Shown: positions 7,429 through 15,962 of the stretch, in pieces | Layout of the letters: every line of letters starts with the position of its first letter | Position numbering within the stretch: position 1 is the first letter of the stretch | From: JAHHUA01 sp036635475 | Lineage (GTDB): Bacteria > Bacillota > Clostridia > Oscillospirales > Ruminococcaceae | Assembly: GCA_036635475.1 (NCBI GenBank) | Contig: JAVWQH010000016.1 | Location: 1-46,704 of the forward strand | Reading direction: 5' to 3' | DNA length: 46,704 bases | Notes under the pieces: generated by a model | Told to the model about the DNA's origin: nothing | Database searches by the model: none | The model's input: only the letters and a program-made list of their open reading frames with translations | Made by a program: the position numbers and the translations under genes

Positions 7429-8109
7429 TTGATTTATCAAAATATTAAAAAAGCTATTTTTCTTGACCGTCCTAACAGGTTTATTGCCAATATTGACATC
7501 AATGGTGAAACCGAGGTTGCTCACGTAAAAAACACAGGTCGCTGCAAAGAATTATTACTCGCCGGTAGCACTGTTTTTGTACAAGAGGTAAACAGCAACA
7601 CACGCAAAACAAAATATGATTTAATATCTGTTTACAAAGGCAATAAGCTTATCAATATAGACAGTCAAGCACCAAACAAAGTGTTTGCTCAGTGGGTAAA
7701 AGAGGGTCATTTTTTGTCAGATATAACACTGATAAAACCTGAAACGAAGTTTGGAAATTCTCGTTTTGATTTTTATTTAGAAACCAATGATAAAAAAATA
7801 TTCGTTGAAGTTAAAGGTGTAACTTTAGAAGAAAATGGCACAGTGCGTTTTCCAGATGCACCAACACTACGAGGAGTAAAACATTTAGATGAGCTATGTG
7901 TTGCGAAAAAATATGGTTATGATTCCTATGTGGTTTTTGTGGTACAGATGAGCGATGTAGCTCTTTTTGAGCCAAATGATAAAACTCACCTCGCCTTTGG
8001 AAATGCCTTGCGTCATGCAGTAAAAGAAGGTGTACATATTTTAGTTTTAGACTGCATTGTAACGCCCGATAGCTTGTGTATTAAAAATCCAGTGGATATA
8101 AAACTTTAA
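7429..8109 (+). CDS. sfsA: Sugar fermentation stimulation protein homolog SfsA
   Basis: This 226-aa protein is full length for SfsA. Family stretches are the N-terminal FLDRPNRFIANID, HVKNTGRCKELL, GNSRFDFYLE, IFVEVKGVTLEENGTVRFPDAPTLRGVKHL and YVVFVVQM. The fold combines an OB-like N-terminal part with a nuclease-like core containing the D..EVKG motif, so nucleic-acid binding or cleavage is plausible. The original sugar-utilisation name comes from E. coli overexpression work. The start is TTG 7429, with AAGGGTG eight bases before it. It directly follows the DUF1294 gene and is closed by the terminator at 8157-8186. Confidence 0.9.
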   Translation: MIYQNIKKAIFLDRPNRFIANIDINGETEVAHVKNTGRCKELLLAGSTVFVQEVNSNTRKTKYDLISVYKGNKLINIDSQAPNKVFAQWVKEGHFLSDITLIKPETKFGNSRFDFYLETNDKKIFVEVKGVTLEENGTVRFPDAPTLRGVKHLDELCVAKKYGYDSYVVFVVQMSDVALFEPNDKTHLAFGNALRHAVKEGVHILVLDCIVTPDSLCIKNPVDIKL

Positions 8110-8156
8110 ATTATACTCAAATTTCTTATTTTCTCGATTTTTCTATATAGCAAATA

Positions 8157-8186
8157 ATCTCACTGAGAAGTTTCAGTGAGATTTTT
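8157..8186 (+). terminator. Rho-independent terminator after sfsA
   Basis: A perfect 10-bp stem (ATCTCACTGA at 8157-8166, TCAGTGAGAT at 8173-8182) with a six-base loop is followed by four more T. Confidence 0.85.
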
Positions 8187-8281
8187 CATTAATGTTTAGA
8201 TAACATTATATTATTTTTTCAATTTGAATATTTCTAAAAATTATCTCCAATAATTACCATATAAAATTTTTGGAGGATACA

Positions 8282-8965
8282 ATGAAAAATATTAAATTTG
8301 AAATTTCTGTTCTATTGGCATTTATAGCAGCAATTGCTCTAACTCAATTTACAACTTTTGCGAAAGACTGCAACTATGTCCGTGAAAATACTGTAAGACT
8401 ACATATTCTTGCAAATTCAGATAGTGAGTTTGACCAAGGGGTCAAATTGAAAATTAGAGATGAAATCTTAGCACAATATGGTGAGATTTTTTCAGAAACA
8501 GACAATATTAAAAATGCTAAAATTCTTGCTGAAAACAAAATAGATGAAATTGTTAATGTTGCAAATAACAAATTAATTGAATTGGGTTATGGCAAAAAAG
8601 CAACAGGTCTTGTCACTAATATGTATTTCACAACAAGAATATACGATGGATTTAAAATGCCCGCAGGTAATTATGATGCTATCAGAATAATCATCGGCGA
8701 AGGAAAAGGCAAAAATTGGTGGTGTGTAATGTACCCTCCAATGTGCGTACCAACTGCATTAGACCGAGAAAATCTAACTGTTGAAGAGATATATAAAATG
8801 AATGATGAATGTAATTTCATACCGAAATTTGCTATCGTTGAATGGTACGAAAATTTCAAGAAGAATTTAGAAGAAGATAAAAAAGATGATAAAACCACAA
8901 AAAATAAATATTATAAAATCTTATTAGAAAAGTTGAATGTTGAAGATAATTCAGATATAATGTAA
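8282..8965 (+). CDS. spoIIR: Stage II sporulation protein R
   Basis: The 227-aa product is SpoIIR, the forespore-made secreted signal that activates the SpoIIGA protease and so pro-sigma-E in the mother cell. Diagnostic stretches are RLHILANSDSEFDQGVKLKIRDEIL (about residues 40-64) and NWWCVMYPPMCV (about 145-156). An N-terminal hydrophobic helix (about 8-27) acts as signal peptide or anchor, as expected. The start is ATG 8282 with GGAGG six bases upstream. The C-terminus (after about 195) is a lysine-rich tail. In the family, transcription is by sigma-F; I could not locate a convincing sigma-F promoter by eye. This is the best single marker that the host belongs to an endospore-forming lineage. 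Confidence 0.93.
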   Translation: MKNIKFEISVLLAFIAAIALTQFTTFAKDCNYVRENTVRLHILANSDSEFDQGVKLKIRDEILAQYGEIFSETDNIKNAKILAENKIDEIVNVANNKLIELGYGKKATGLVTNMYFTTRIYDGFKMPAGNYDAIRIIIGEGKGKNWWCVMYPPMCVPTALDRENLTVEEIYKMNDECNFIPKFAIVEWYENFKKNLEEDKKDDKTTKNKYYKILLEKLNVEDNSDIM

Positions 8966-9023
8966 ATAGATATCTTTAAATGTACAAAAATTGCAGCATT
9001 GTCTTAGAATTAGGAGAATTTTT

Positions 9024-9458
9024 ATGGAAAACTATGAAATTAAATTTTCAGTAGGATTAAAAAATTTAAAAGAATGTGGCGACCTCAGACAAAAGGTTTT
9101 TGTTGAAGAGCAAAAATTTGTTGATGAATTTGATATGATAGACGATAATGCAATTCACGAGTTGATTTTGCTTGATACAAAACCTGTTGCAACTGCAAGA
9201 GCATTCGTCGCTGACATAAACACTTTAACATATAAAATCGGACGTGTTTGTGTCCTTAAAGAATACCGAAATATGGGATTGGGAAAAATAGCTGTCATTA
9301 ATATGGAAAATTATATAAGAAAAATCGGTGGGAAAACCATAGAAATTTCATCTCAAATGAGGGCTGAGAAATTTTATGAAAAGTTGGGATATGAACAATT
9401 TGGTGAAGAGTATTTAGATGAAAATTGCCCTCATATTGCTATGAAAAAAGAATTATAA
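9024..9458 (+). CDS. GNAT family N-acetyltransferase (YjcF/ElaA-like)
   Basis: This 144-aa protein has the GNAT acetyl-CoA-binding pattern VCVLKEYRNMGLGKIAVINMENY (motif A, R/QxxGxG/A type) at about residues 72-95. It begins with LRQKVFVEEQKFVDEFD, typical of the short YjcF/ElaA subgroup, and ends with FYEKLGYEQFGEEYLDENCPHIAM, which in this subgroup closes the active site. The acceptor substrate is unknown. The start is ATG 9024, preceded by TAGGAG seven bases upstream; an in-frame TTG at 8991 has no site. It follows spoIIR by 58 bases. The terminator that begins at its stop codon is shared with the convergent small gene at 9495-9620. Confidence 0.85.
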   Translation: MENYEIKFSVGLKNLKECGDLRQKVFVEEQKFVDEFDMIDDNAIHELILLDTKPVATARAFVADINTLTYKIGRVCVLKEYRNMGLGKIAVINMENYIRKIGGKTIEISSQMRAEKFYEKLGYEQFGEEYLDENCPHIAMKKEL

Positions 9459-9488
9459 AAGCTCCCACATATAATTATGGGAGCTTTT
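9457..9488. terminator. Bidirectional terminator
   Basis: AAAAGCTCCCA (9457-9467) pairs with TGGGAGCTTTT (9478-9488). A-runs and T-runs on the two sides let it serve both the acetyltransferase (+) and the small lysine-rich gene (-). Confidence 0.85.
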
Positions 9489-9494
9489 AAATAA

Positions 9495-9620
9495 TTATTG
9501 CTTTTCGTTTTTTCTTTTCTTATCTTCGTTTTCACCGCCAACTTTTTGTTCAGCAGCCATAACGCCCTCTTGCTTTGCCTTAGTTTCTTTACCTTTTTTA
9601 TCTTGCTTTTTGCAACTCAT
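9495..9620 (-). CDS. 41-aa lysine-rich small protein
   Basis: On the minus strand an ATG at 9620 with a strong GGAGGTG site six bases upstream (complement 9627-9633) opens a 41-codon frame ending at TAA 9495. The product starts MSCKKQDKKG, contains a VMAAEQKVGG centre and ends in a KRKNEKQ tail. It is highly charged, dominated by Lys, Glu and Gly, with a single Cys at position 3, and has no membrane helix. The strong site and the well-placed bidirectional terminator after the stop argue that it is real. I do not recognise a family. It lies between the acetyltransferase and rubrerythrin genes. Confidence 0.55.
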   Translation of the reverse strand: MSCKKQDKKGKETKAKQEGVMAAEQKVGGENEDKKRKNEKQ

Positions 9621-9838
9621 ATAATTCACCTCCACATTTTATTAGTTTAAACTTAATAAACTAATGATAGTATTTGAATTTTTTCTCCGCTTTATTCATT
9701 GTCTTGGACAATCAGTGGAAAAAATTTTCAAAATATATGTGATTTATAGTCAAAATTTCTTTAAAAAATAGTTCATTTTCTTTAAATATTAGATACAATT
9801 TAGGCAAAGCAAAACAGTTATTATTTAATAAAAAATAG

Positions 9839-9867
9839 TTGATTTATAGTAAAAGATATGTTAATAT
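9839..9867 (+). promoter_or_regulatory. Candidate promoter of rubrerythrin gene
   Basis: TTGATT (9839-9844) and TAATAT (9862-9867) lie 17 bases apart, about 30 bases before the start codon at 9896. A weak AT palindrome just upstream (TTATT..AATAA near 9818-9832) recalls but does not fit a PerR box. Confidence 0.5.
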
Positions 9868-9895
9868 TGATTAATATATCTTAGGAGGTATTATT

Positions 9896-10447
9896 ATGAA
9901 AAAATTTGTTTGTACTATATGCGGATACGTTCACGAAGGTGAAGAAGCTCCAAATTTCTGTCCTCAATGTAAAGCTCCTGCGGCTAAATTTGAAATACAA
10001 AAATCTGTAACAGGCGGAGTTGTTTGGGCTGATGAACATAGAATCGGTGTTGCCGCCGGCGTTGATCCTGAAATTATTGAAGGATTGAAAATGAATTTCG
10101 CAGGCGAGTGTACTGAAGTTGGTATGTATTTAGCAATGAGCCGTCAAGCTGACAGAGATGGCTACCCTGAAATTGCTGAAGCTTATAAGAGAATTGCTTT
10201 TGAAGAAGCAGAACACGCCTCTAATTTTGCCGAATTGCTTGGCGAAGTAGTTTACCCTGATACAAAGAAAAATCTTGAAATGAGAGTTGCCGCTGAAGCA
10301 GGTGCTTGCGAAGGTAAAAAGAAACTTGCAACAAGAGCTAAAGAACTTGGTTTAGATGCAATTCACGATACTGTACATGAGATGTGCAAAGATGAAGCAA
10401 GACATGGTCAAGCTTTCTATGGTCTTTTGAGCAGATATTTTAAATAA
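9896..10447 (+). CDS. Reverse-type rubrerythrin (NADH peroxidase component)
   Basis: This 183-aa protein has an N-terminal rubredoxin-like Fe(Cys)4 site (Cys6, Cys9, Cys22, Cys25). A ferritin-like di-iron four-helix domain follows (about 50-183), with two ExxH motifs, FEEAEH and KDEARH, plus further Glu ligands in ECTEVGMYLAM. The rubredoxin-first order is that of reverse rubrerythrins of clostridia, cytosolic enzymes that reduce H2O2 and O2 using NAD(P)H through partner reductases. The start is ATG 9896 with TTAGGAGG seven bases before. It is a single gene with its own promoter and terminator. Peroxide regulation is likely from the family, but I see no clean PerR box. Confidence 0.9.
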   Translation: MKKFVCTICGYVHEGEEAPNFCPQCKAPAAKFEIQKSVTGGVVWADEHRIGVAAGVDPEIIEGLKMNFAGECTEVGMYLAMSRQADRDGYPEIAEAYKRIAFEEAEHASNFAELLGEVVYPDTKKNLEMRVAAEAGACEGKKKLATRAKELGLDAIHDTVHEMCKDEARHGQAFYGLLSRYFK

Positions 10448-10467
10448 AATATAGTTGTAACAAACTA

Positions 10468-10506
10468 AACAGCACAAATTCAAATTTGATTTGTGCTGTT
10501 ATTTTT
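10468..10506 (+). terminator. Rho-independent terminator after rubrerythrin
   Basis: A 12-bp stem (AACAGCACAAAT at 10468-10479, ATTTGTGCTGTT at 10489-10500) with a nine-base loop is followed by ATTTTT. It can also serve the convergent SDR gene. Confidence 0.85.
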
Positions 10507-10543
10507 ATGTTTCTGAAAGATTAAATTCAACTAAAACTTTGCT

Positions 10544-11281
10544 TTATATAACCGAGCCGCCATTGGGACTGATAATTTGACCCGTTATATATGATGAAGT
10601 ATCCTCAGCAAGGAAGAAAATTGTATCGGCAACTTCCCTTGATTTTCCCATTCTTCCCAGTGGGGTTTCCTCACATATTAAGCCTATTGTTTCCTCGTCA
10701 AGATGAGAATTCATCGGGGTGTCAATTGCCCCAGGTGCAACACAATTCACCCTGATGTTTGAGGGTCCTAATTCTTTTGCAAGTGCTTTTGTAAGCCCGA
10801 TTACGCCAGCTTTAGCCGCTGAATAGTGAACCTCACACGAGCCACCGCTAATTCCATAAATGGAAGAAATATTGACTATCGAGCCGCTATGATTTTTCAG
10901 CATATATTTTGCAGCTTCTTGACAAGCATATATTGTACCTTTTAAGTTAGTGTCCAACATAATATTTATATCATCATCAGTTAAATCTGTAAATAATTTT
11001 TGTTGAGCAATTCCTGCATTATTTACTAAACAATCTATTTTTCCAAATTTATTAATTGCCTCAGCAAAAAGCTTAACTACGTCTACCCTCTTTGATATAT
11101 CTGCTTTTACTGCAATAGCATTTCCGCCTTGTTCGTTGATTTTATCGCAAAGTTCAAGAGCTATTTTGGCAGTTTTATTATAATTTATTGCAACATTCCA
11201 GCCTTTTTCGGCAAACAATTTTGCAGTTTCAAGTCCAATTCCTTTTGATGCCCCTGTTACAATAACGGTTTTATTACTCAT
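10544..11281 (-). CDS. SDR family oxidoreductase (3-oxoacyl-ACP reductase FabG-like)
   Basis: This 245-aa classical short-chain dehydrogenase has the cofactor motif TGASKGIG near residues 8-15, NNAG at about 85, and the catalytic Ser in NISSIYG with Tyr and Lys in HYSAAKAG. The RVNCVAPGAIDTPM and ITGQIISPNGGSVI ends match FabG-type enzymes. FabG reduces 3-oxoacyl-ACP with NADPH, but there is no fatty-acid gene nearby, so another keto substrate is possible. The start at 11281 is chosen because MSNKTVIVTG is the natural beginning and TAGGAA precedes it; an upstream TTG frame adds 21 hydrophobic residues without a site. It is transcribed divergently from glpK. Confidence 0.87.
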   Translation of the reverse strand: MSNKTVIVTGASKGIGLETAKLFAEKGWNVAINYNKTAKIALELCDKINEQGGNAIAVKADISKRVDVVKLFAEAINKFGKIDCLVNNAGIAQQKLFTDLTDDDINIMLDTNLKGTIYACQEAAKYMLKNHSGSIVNISSIYGISGGSCEVHYSAAKAGVIGLTKALAKELGPSNIRVNCVAPGAIDTPMNSHLDEETIGLICEETPLGRMGKSREVADTIFFLAEDTSSYITGQIISPNGGSVI

Positions 11282-11363
11282 AACTATTCCTACCCCTTTT
11301 ATATTCAATATTGATATGATAAAGCTTATATTAAATATTGTCAATAATTCTATTATGTTGCAA

Positions 11364-11391
11364 TTGTCAAAACAGTTTTTTATGTTATACT
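11364..11391 (+). promoter_or_regulatory. Promoter of glpK-nth unit
   Basis: TTGTCA (11364-11369) and TATACT (11386-11391) are 16 bases apart, with TG at 11383-11384 giving an extended -10. The predicted start is about 60 bases before glpK. Confidence 0.65.
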
Positions 11392-11456
11392 AATATTAAT
11401 ACAATAAAAAGTATACATAATATTGAACTATTAATCAACGGAAACGAGATGATTTT

Positions 11457-12944
11457 TTGAAAAAATATATTATTTCATTAGACCAAGGTACAACAAGTTC
11501 AAGGGCAATTTTATTTGATAAAAATGAAAATATCATTGCTGTTGCACAAAAAGAACATAAACAAATCTACCCCAAACCAGGATATGTTGAGCATGACCCT
11601 ATTGAGATATTTGCCAATCAATATGGTGTTTTAACTGAAGTTTTGGCAAGAGCAAATGTATTGCCCGACGAAATTGCCGCAATTGGTATCACAAACCAAC
11701 GTGAAACAACAATTGTTTGGAATAAAAAAACGGGTGTGCCTGTGTATAATGCAATCGTTTGGCAATGCCGAAGAACTTCTGCAATATGCGAAGATTTAAA
11801 AGAGCAAGGCTTAGAGGAATATATCAAAAACAATACCGGACTTAGGATTGATGCCTACTTTTCAGCGACAAAAATAAAATGGATTTTGGATAATGTTGAA
11901 GGAACAAGAGAACTTGCCGAAAATGGCGATTTGCTTTTTGGCACTGTTGACACTTGGCTTTTATGGAAATTAACAGGCGGAAAAGTCCATGTAACCGACT
12001 ACACAAACGCTTCAAGAACTATGCTATACAATATTAAAAAACTCGAGTGGGATAACAAACTTTTATCCGCTTTAAATATTCCAAAATCAATGTTGCCTGA
12101 AGTCAAAAACTCAAGTGAAATTTATGGATACATCAACTTATCGGGTGTGAATGTACCAATCTCAGGTATCGCCGGCGACCAACAAGCCGCTCTTTTTGGA
12201 CAAGCTTGTTTTGAACAAGGTGAAGCTAAAAATACTTATGGCACTGGCTGCTTTTTGTTGATGAATACAGGCAAAAATATTCCAATATCTCAAAATGGCT
12301 TGCTAACCACTATTGCTTATGGATTAGACGGCAAGGTTAATTATGCTTTAGAGGGCAGTATTTTTGTGGGTGGTGCTGTTGTACAATGGCTTAGAGATGA
12401 GCTAAGATTAATCGGTGAATCAAAAGATACAGAATATTTTGCAACAAAAGTTAAGGATAACGGCGGAGTATACGTTGTTCCTGCGTTCACAGGCTTTGGT
12501 GCACCATACTGGGATATGTATGCTAGAGGTGCAATCTTTGGCTTAACACGTGGTGCTGGACGTGACCATATAATTCGTGCCTCTCTTGAAGCTATTGCTT
12601 ACCAAACAAAAGATGTTCTTGATGCAATGGTTGCTGACACAGGCATTGACTTACTTGAACTTCGAGTTGATGGTGGGGCTTGCAGTAACAACTTTTTAAT
12701 GCAATTTCAAAGCGACATTCTTTCACGTCCCCTAATTCGCCCAAAAAACTTGGAATCAACAGCTCTTGGTGCTGCTTTTCTTGCGGGATTAGCTGTTGGT
12801 TTTTGGAAAGACCTTGACGAAATTAAAACGATTGCAAAACTAGACAAAAAGTTCCTCCCAAATATGGAAGAAAATAAAATTGAAAGATTGCTTAAAGGTT
12901 GGCATAAGGCAGTTGAACATACAATTAATTGGGAGCAAGACTAA
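11457..12944 (+). CDS. glpK: Glycerol kinase
   Basis: At 495 aa this is full-length glycerol kinase, which makes sn-glycerol 3-phosphate from glycerol and ATP. Recognisable parts are the N-terminal phosphate-binding SLDQGTTSSRAILFD, GITNQRETTIVW, YNAIVWQCRRT, DAYFSATKIKW, GTVDTWLLWKLTGG, the catalytic-Asp region ISGIAGDQQAALFGQ, and LRVDGGACSNNFLMQFQSDIL in the second FGGY domain. The start is TTG 11457, with only a weak upstream site (GAGATGA), suggesting modest translation. No glycerol facilitator or glycerol-3-phosphate dehydrogenase is next to it. Endonuclease III follows 17 bases later and is probably co-transcribed. Confidence 0.95.
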   Translation: MKKYIISLDQGTTSSRAILFDKNENIIAVAQKEHKQIYPKPGYVEHDPIEIFANQYGVLTEVLARANVLPDEIAAIGITNQRETTIVWNKKTGVPVYNAIVWQCRRTSAICEDLKEQGLEEYIKNNTGLRIDAYFSATKIKWILDNVEGTRELAENGDLLFGTVDTWLLWKLTGGKVHVTDYTNASRTMLYNIKKLEWDNKLLSALNIPKSMLPEVKNSSEIYGYINLSGVNVPISGIAGDQQAALFGQACFEQGEAKNTYGTGCFLLMNTGKNIPISQNGLLTTIAYGLDGKVNYALEGSIFVGGAVVQWLRDELRLIGESKDTEYFATKVKDNGGVYVVPAFTGFGAPYWDMYARGAIFGLTRGAGRDHIIRASLEAIAYQTKDVLDAMVADTGIDLLELRVDGGACSNNFLMQFQSDILSRPLIRPKNLESTALGAAFLAGLAVGFWKDLDEIKTIAKLDKKFLPNMEENKIERLLKGWHKAVEHTINWEQD

Positions 12945-12961
12945 TTTTCAAAGGAGATATA

Positions 12962-13612
12962 ATGACTAAAAAACAACGTGCATTAATCGTAATTGAACAA
13001 CTGAAAAATGATTATCCTGACGCAAAATGTTCTTTGGAATATTCAAAGCCTTATGAACTTTTGATTGCAACAAGACTATCTGCACAATGTACTGATGCAA
13101 GAGTAAATATTGTTACAAAAGTGCTGTTTGAAAAATTTTCAACTCTTGAATCATTGGCAAATGCCTCAGTTGAAGAACTTGAAGAACTTATTCACTCCTG
13201 TGGATTTTATAGGACAAAATCGGCTGATGTGAAAAAAATGTGTAATCAACTAATCAACGATTATAATGGAGAACTGCCTAATTCTATTGAAGAATTAACG
13301 AAACTTTCGGGAATTGGAAGAAAAACAGCAAATTTAATAATGGGCGATATTTTCGGACAACCTGCTTATGTTTGTGACACTCATTGTATCAGAATAACAA
13401 ATCATATTGGCTTAACTCAAGGCAAAGATGCCGCAAAAGTTGAAGAACAATTACGATTATGTATTCCTCCTAATGAGTCAAATGATTTTTGTCACAGATT
13501 AGTTTTGCATGGACGTGCTGTTTGTACTGCAAGAAGTCCAAAATGCAGTCAGTGCAGCTTAAATACTGTTTGTATTGATGGAATAAGCCAAATTAAATCC
13601 CAAAAAGAATAA
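12962..13612 (+). CDS. nth: Endonuclease III
   Basis: This 216-aa base-excision repair glycosylase/AP lyase removes oxidised pyrimidines. The helix-hairpin-helix LSGIGRKTA is followed by catalytic Lys121 and, in VCDTHCIRI, catalytic Asp139. The C-terminal [4Fe-4S] loop is intact (Cys188, Cys195, Cys198, Cys204; spacing 6-2-5). The start is ATG 12962, with AAGGAG six bases before it; an in-frame start further upstream would overlap glpK. It is the second gene of the glpK unit and is closed by the strong hairpin at 13647-13680. Confidence 0.95.
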   Translation: MTKKQRALIVIEQLKNDYPDAKCSLEYSKPYELLIATRLSAQCTDARVNIVTKVLFEKFSTLESLANASVEELEELIHSCGFYRTKSADVKKMCNQLINDYNGELPNSIEELTKLSGIGRKTANLIMGDIFGQPAYVCDTHCIRITNHIGLTQGKDAAKVEEQLRLCIPPNESNDFCHRLVLHGRAVCTARSPKCSQCSLNTVCIDGISQIKSQKE

Positions 13613-13646
13613 TCACCTCAACTATTTCTTTTGCAAATTAAAACAA

Positions 13647-13680
13647 AAGGTCATCATCGCTTTTTAGCAATGATGACCTT
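13647..13680. terminator. Bidirectional terminator between nth and MATE gene
   Basis: An 11-bp perfect stem (AAGGTCATCAT at 13647-13657, ATGATGACCTT at 13670-13680) is flanked by A-rich and T-rich sides. It lies between convergent genes. Confidence 0.85.
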
Positions 13681-13692
13681 GATTTTTGTCTT

Positions 13693-15030
13693 TTAATCCA
13701 CAAGATTATTTTGTTTCCAACCGCCTGATTTCCAACGAAAAATGAATATAATCGCTCTGAATATTTCGTCACAAGCCATTGCAATCCAAATTCCCACAAG
13801 TCCCATATTCATTCTTACACCGAGTATATATGAAAGAAGTACAGCCACTCCCCACGCAGAAATCATACCCAAAGCAACAGGGAATTTGATATCACCCGTT
13901 GTTTGCAAACATCTGACAAAACATATATTTCCGGCTCTTCCCTGTTCAAGGAATAGGTCAATAAATAATATTGTTTTTCCCAGTTTCAGCACTTCTGGGT
14001 CGCTTGTAAAAAGACCAAACAGCGAATCGGAAAATATCAGTAATATGCTTGAAATAACTAATGCTGAACCCATAGAAACAAAAAGTGTTTTCCAAACTCG
14101 CTTATTAACATCATCAACTTTTTTTGCCCCGAGCATATGTCCAATCATAACTTGAGTTGCTTGAACAACTGCAATAGTGAAAACATATGTAATTATTACC
14201 ATCATTGATGTATAAACTTTCGTTGTAATTGTTGTTGTTCCAAACATATTTATAAAGCTCATTATAACAATTTGCGAAAAATCATATGCAACATTTTCTC
14301 CAACAGATGGCAAGCCAATGCCTAACAATTTTTTCAAAAGTTCAGTTGGAAATGGTTTTAATAGTTTAATATTAAGCTTAACCGGTATTTTTTTGCGGAA
14401 CATATAAATCATAAGCAAGACACCAACAAAACGGCTTATCGTTGTTGAAATTGCAACTCCTGTAACTCCTAAAGCAGGTATTGAACCCACTCCATTTATC
14501 AATATTGCATTGCCGATAACATTCAAAACATTCATAAATACTGTTGCAATCATACCTTGCATCATAAATTTATTGCTTCTTAAAATCGCAGAAAACGTCA
14601 TTGTTATCGCTTGTAAAAAAATAAAACCGCCTACTATAGCCATATATTGGCTTGCTTCAGGCAAAACATCAGCAGGTACAGACATTAATCTTAAAAATGA
14701 TTTATTGAAAACCAGAATAATTACACTTATAAATCCACTAACTGCCAAATTTGTTGCAACCGCAAGTGAATACATAGTTTCAGTATTTTTCTCATTACCG
14801 GCACCCTTATATTGGGTTATCAATATGATAGATGCTTGACATAATACATCAAATCCAAGAGTTAAAAACGCCAATATTTGATTGGCATTACCGACTGCGG
14901 CAACAGCAGTTGGAGAATAATGTGAAATCATTATCTGGTCGATATTTCCCATTAACATTTGCAAAAGCAATTCAACGAATATAGGCCAAGTTAGCATAAA
15001 TAGTGTGTCTCTTTTTTGAATTTTATTCAT
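13693..15030 (-). CDS. MATE family efflux transporter
   Basis: This 445-aa multidrug/toxic-compound exporter of the MatE family has about 12 hydrophobic segments in two similar halves. Typical stretches are IFVELLLQMLMGNIDQIMISHYSPTAVAAVGNANQI at the N-terminus, LGIGLPSVGENVAYDFSQIVIMSFINMFGT opening the second half, and VQATQVMIGHMLGAKK. It probably exports cationic compounds in exchange for Na+ or H+; the substrate cannot be inferred. The start has GGGAGGG six bases upstream. It is transcribed alone: the gene upstream on the same strand (15130-15483) ends in its own hairpin. Confidence 0.9.
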   Translation of the reverse strand: MNKIQKRDTLFMLTWPIFVELLLQMLMGNIDQIMISHYSPTAVAAVGNANQILAFLTLGFDVLCQASIILITQYKGAGNEKNTETMYSLAVATNLAVSGFISVIILVFNKSFLRLMSVPADVLPEASQYMAIVGGFIFLQAITMTFSAILRSNKFMMQGMIATVFMNVLNVIGNAILINGVGSIPALGVTGVAISTTISRFVGVLLMIYMFRKKIPVKLNIKLLKPFPTELLKKLLGIGLPSVGENVAYDFSQIVIMSFINMFGTTTITTKVYTSMMVIITYVFTIAVVQATQVMIGHMLGAKKVDDVNKRVWKTLFVSMGSALVISSILLIFSDSLFGLFTSDPEVLKLGKTILFIDLFLEQGRAGNICFVRCLQTTGDIKFPVALGMISAWGVAVLLSYILGVRMNMGLVGIWIAMACDEIFRAIIFIFRWKSGGWKQNNLVD

Positions 15031-15095
15031 TTTAGCCCTCCCTTTCTTCTACAAATTATTGTATATTTATAAATATTAAAAGTCAATCAAAAATT

Positions 15096-15125
15096 ATCAG
15101 CCATCGCAATTAAGCGACAGCTGAT
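15096..15125 (-). terminator. Terminator of the 117-aa gene
   Basis: ATCAGC..TCGC (15096-15107) pairs with GCGA..GCTGAT (15114-15125) around AATTAA, with a two-base internal mismatch. T-rich sequence follows on the minus strand. Confidence 0.65.
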
Positions 15126-15129
15126 TTTT

Positions 15130-15483
15130 TTACATATAGAATATTATCCAATCCACCGAAAGTGAAACCGCCATAACAACAATACTAGCAATTAATATTA
15201 CACCTGTATAATTCATATGATATATTATTTTTTTCCATTTATCAGTAAATTCTTGGGGAATATTTTCTTGCTTAACCATTATAGTGAAAGCAGCAGCTAA
15301 CAAAAGTACAATCGGTCCTATAATAGACATAGCATTTCTTAAAAAGGTCAAAATTTCCGGAACTACAAATCCATTCATAATCGCTCCGATTAGTAAAAAT
15401 AAAATTATCAACGCAGTGGAAATTGCAATTCCAAACAAAATTGATAAGATGATATCATGAATTATGTTTTTAAATTTTTTCAT
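15130..15483 (-). CDS. Small four-helix membrane protein, unknown function
   Basis: This 117-aa protein has four hydrophobic segments (about residues 12-36, 48-66, 90-103 and 105-116, by eye) joined by short charged loops (VKQENIPQEFTDKWKK in the middle). I do not recognise a family. It is the size and shape of the small accessory membrane proteins common in clostridia. The start is ATG 15483 with GGAGTG upstream. Its promoter region lies in the AT-rich stretch shared back to back with the ileS T-box unit, and it has its own terminator at 15096-15125. Confidence 0.65.
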   Translation of the reverse strand: MKKFKNIIHDIILSILFGIAISTALIILFLLIGAIMNGFVVPEILTFLRNAMSIIGPIVLLLAAAFTIMVKQENIPQEFTDKWKKIIYHMNYTGVILIASIVVMAVSLSVDWIIFYM

Positions 15484-15633
15484 TTTTTCACTCCATAATA
15501 ATAAATAGTACTATTATTATAATACATATTTTAATATTTTGCAATTGTAGTTTACTCATTTATATTAATAAATTATTAATCAAACTTAAACTTTTAATTT
15601 TATTGAAAAATACTAAAATTGACGATTTAATTA

Positions 15634-15662
15634 TTGACATATCTAAAGAAATATGTTATCTT
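15634..15662 (+). promoter_or_regulatory. ileS: Promoter of T-box-ileS
   Basis: A perfect TTGACA at 15634-15639, a 17-base spacer and TATCTT at 15657-15662 (TG one base before it) place transcription start just ahead of the T-box. Confidence 0.75.
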
Positions 15663-15683
15663 TAATTAAATATTAAATGCTAT

Positions 15684-15910
15684 GACAAAGAGAGTAGTTT
15701 TTATTGAAAGCTGTAGAGAGCGAACGTTTGGTGAAAGTTCGTGCCTGTAAATAAATACGAAAATCACTTTTGAGCTATGATGCTAAATTTTTAGTAAGCA
15801 TCGTCGGTTTTCCCCGTTATAGGAAACGCATATGATTGTATGCTGTGTGATAGGTGGTTTAAACGTAAACTTTTTGAGTTTTCGTCCTGTTATGGGCGGA
15901 AGCTTTTTTT
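15684..15910 (+). promoter_or_regulatory. T-box leader specific for tRNA-Ile
   Basis: The leader has the T-box layout. Stem I begins around the GAGAGTAG motif (15690s) and contains GTAGAGAGCGAACG..GGTGAAAGTTCG. An ATC (isoleucine) specifier sits at 15763-15765 in GAAAATCAC. The T-box bulge lies within AGGTGGTTTAAACG (15852-15865, the TGGT pairing with the tRNA NCCA end). A terminator hairpin follows (CGTCC..GGGCG, 15883-15898) with seven T ending at 15910. Uncharged tRNA-Ile would stabilise the antiterminator and let ileS be transcribed. The amino-acid match between specifier and downstream gene supports the call. Confidence 0.92.
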
Positions 15911-15962
15911 ATTGCTATCGCATACAAATACTTTTTGTGATTAATTTTAAGGAGGATATACG

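Noticed and set aside
9818..9832. Possible PerR box before rubrerythrin
   Set aside because: The AT palindrome does not fit the TTATAATNATTATAA spacing.
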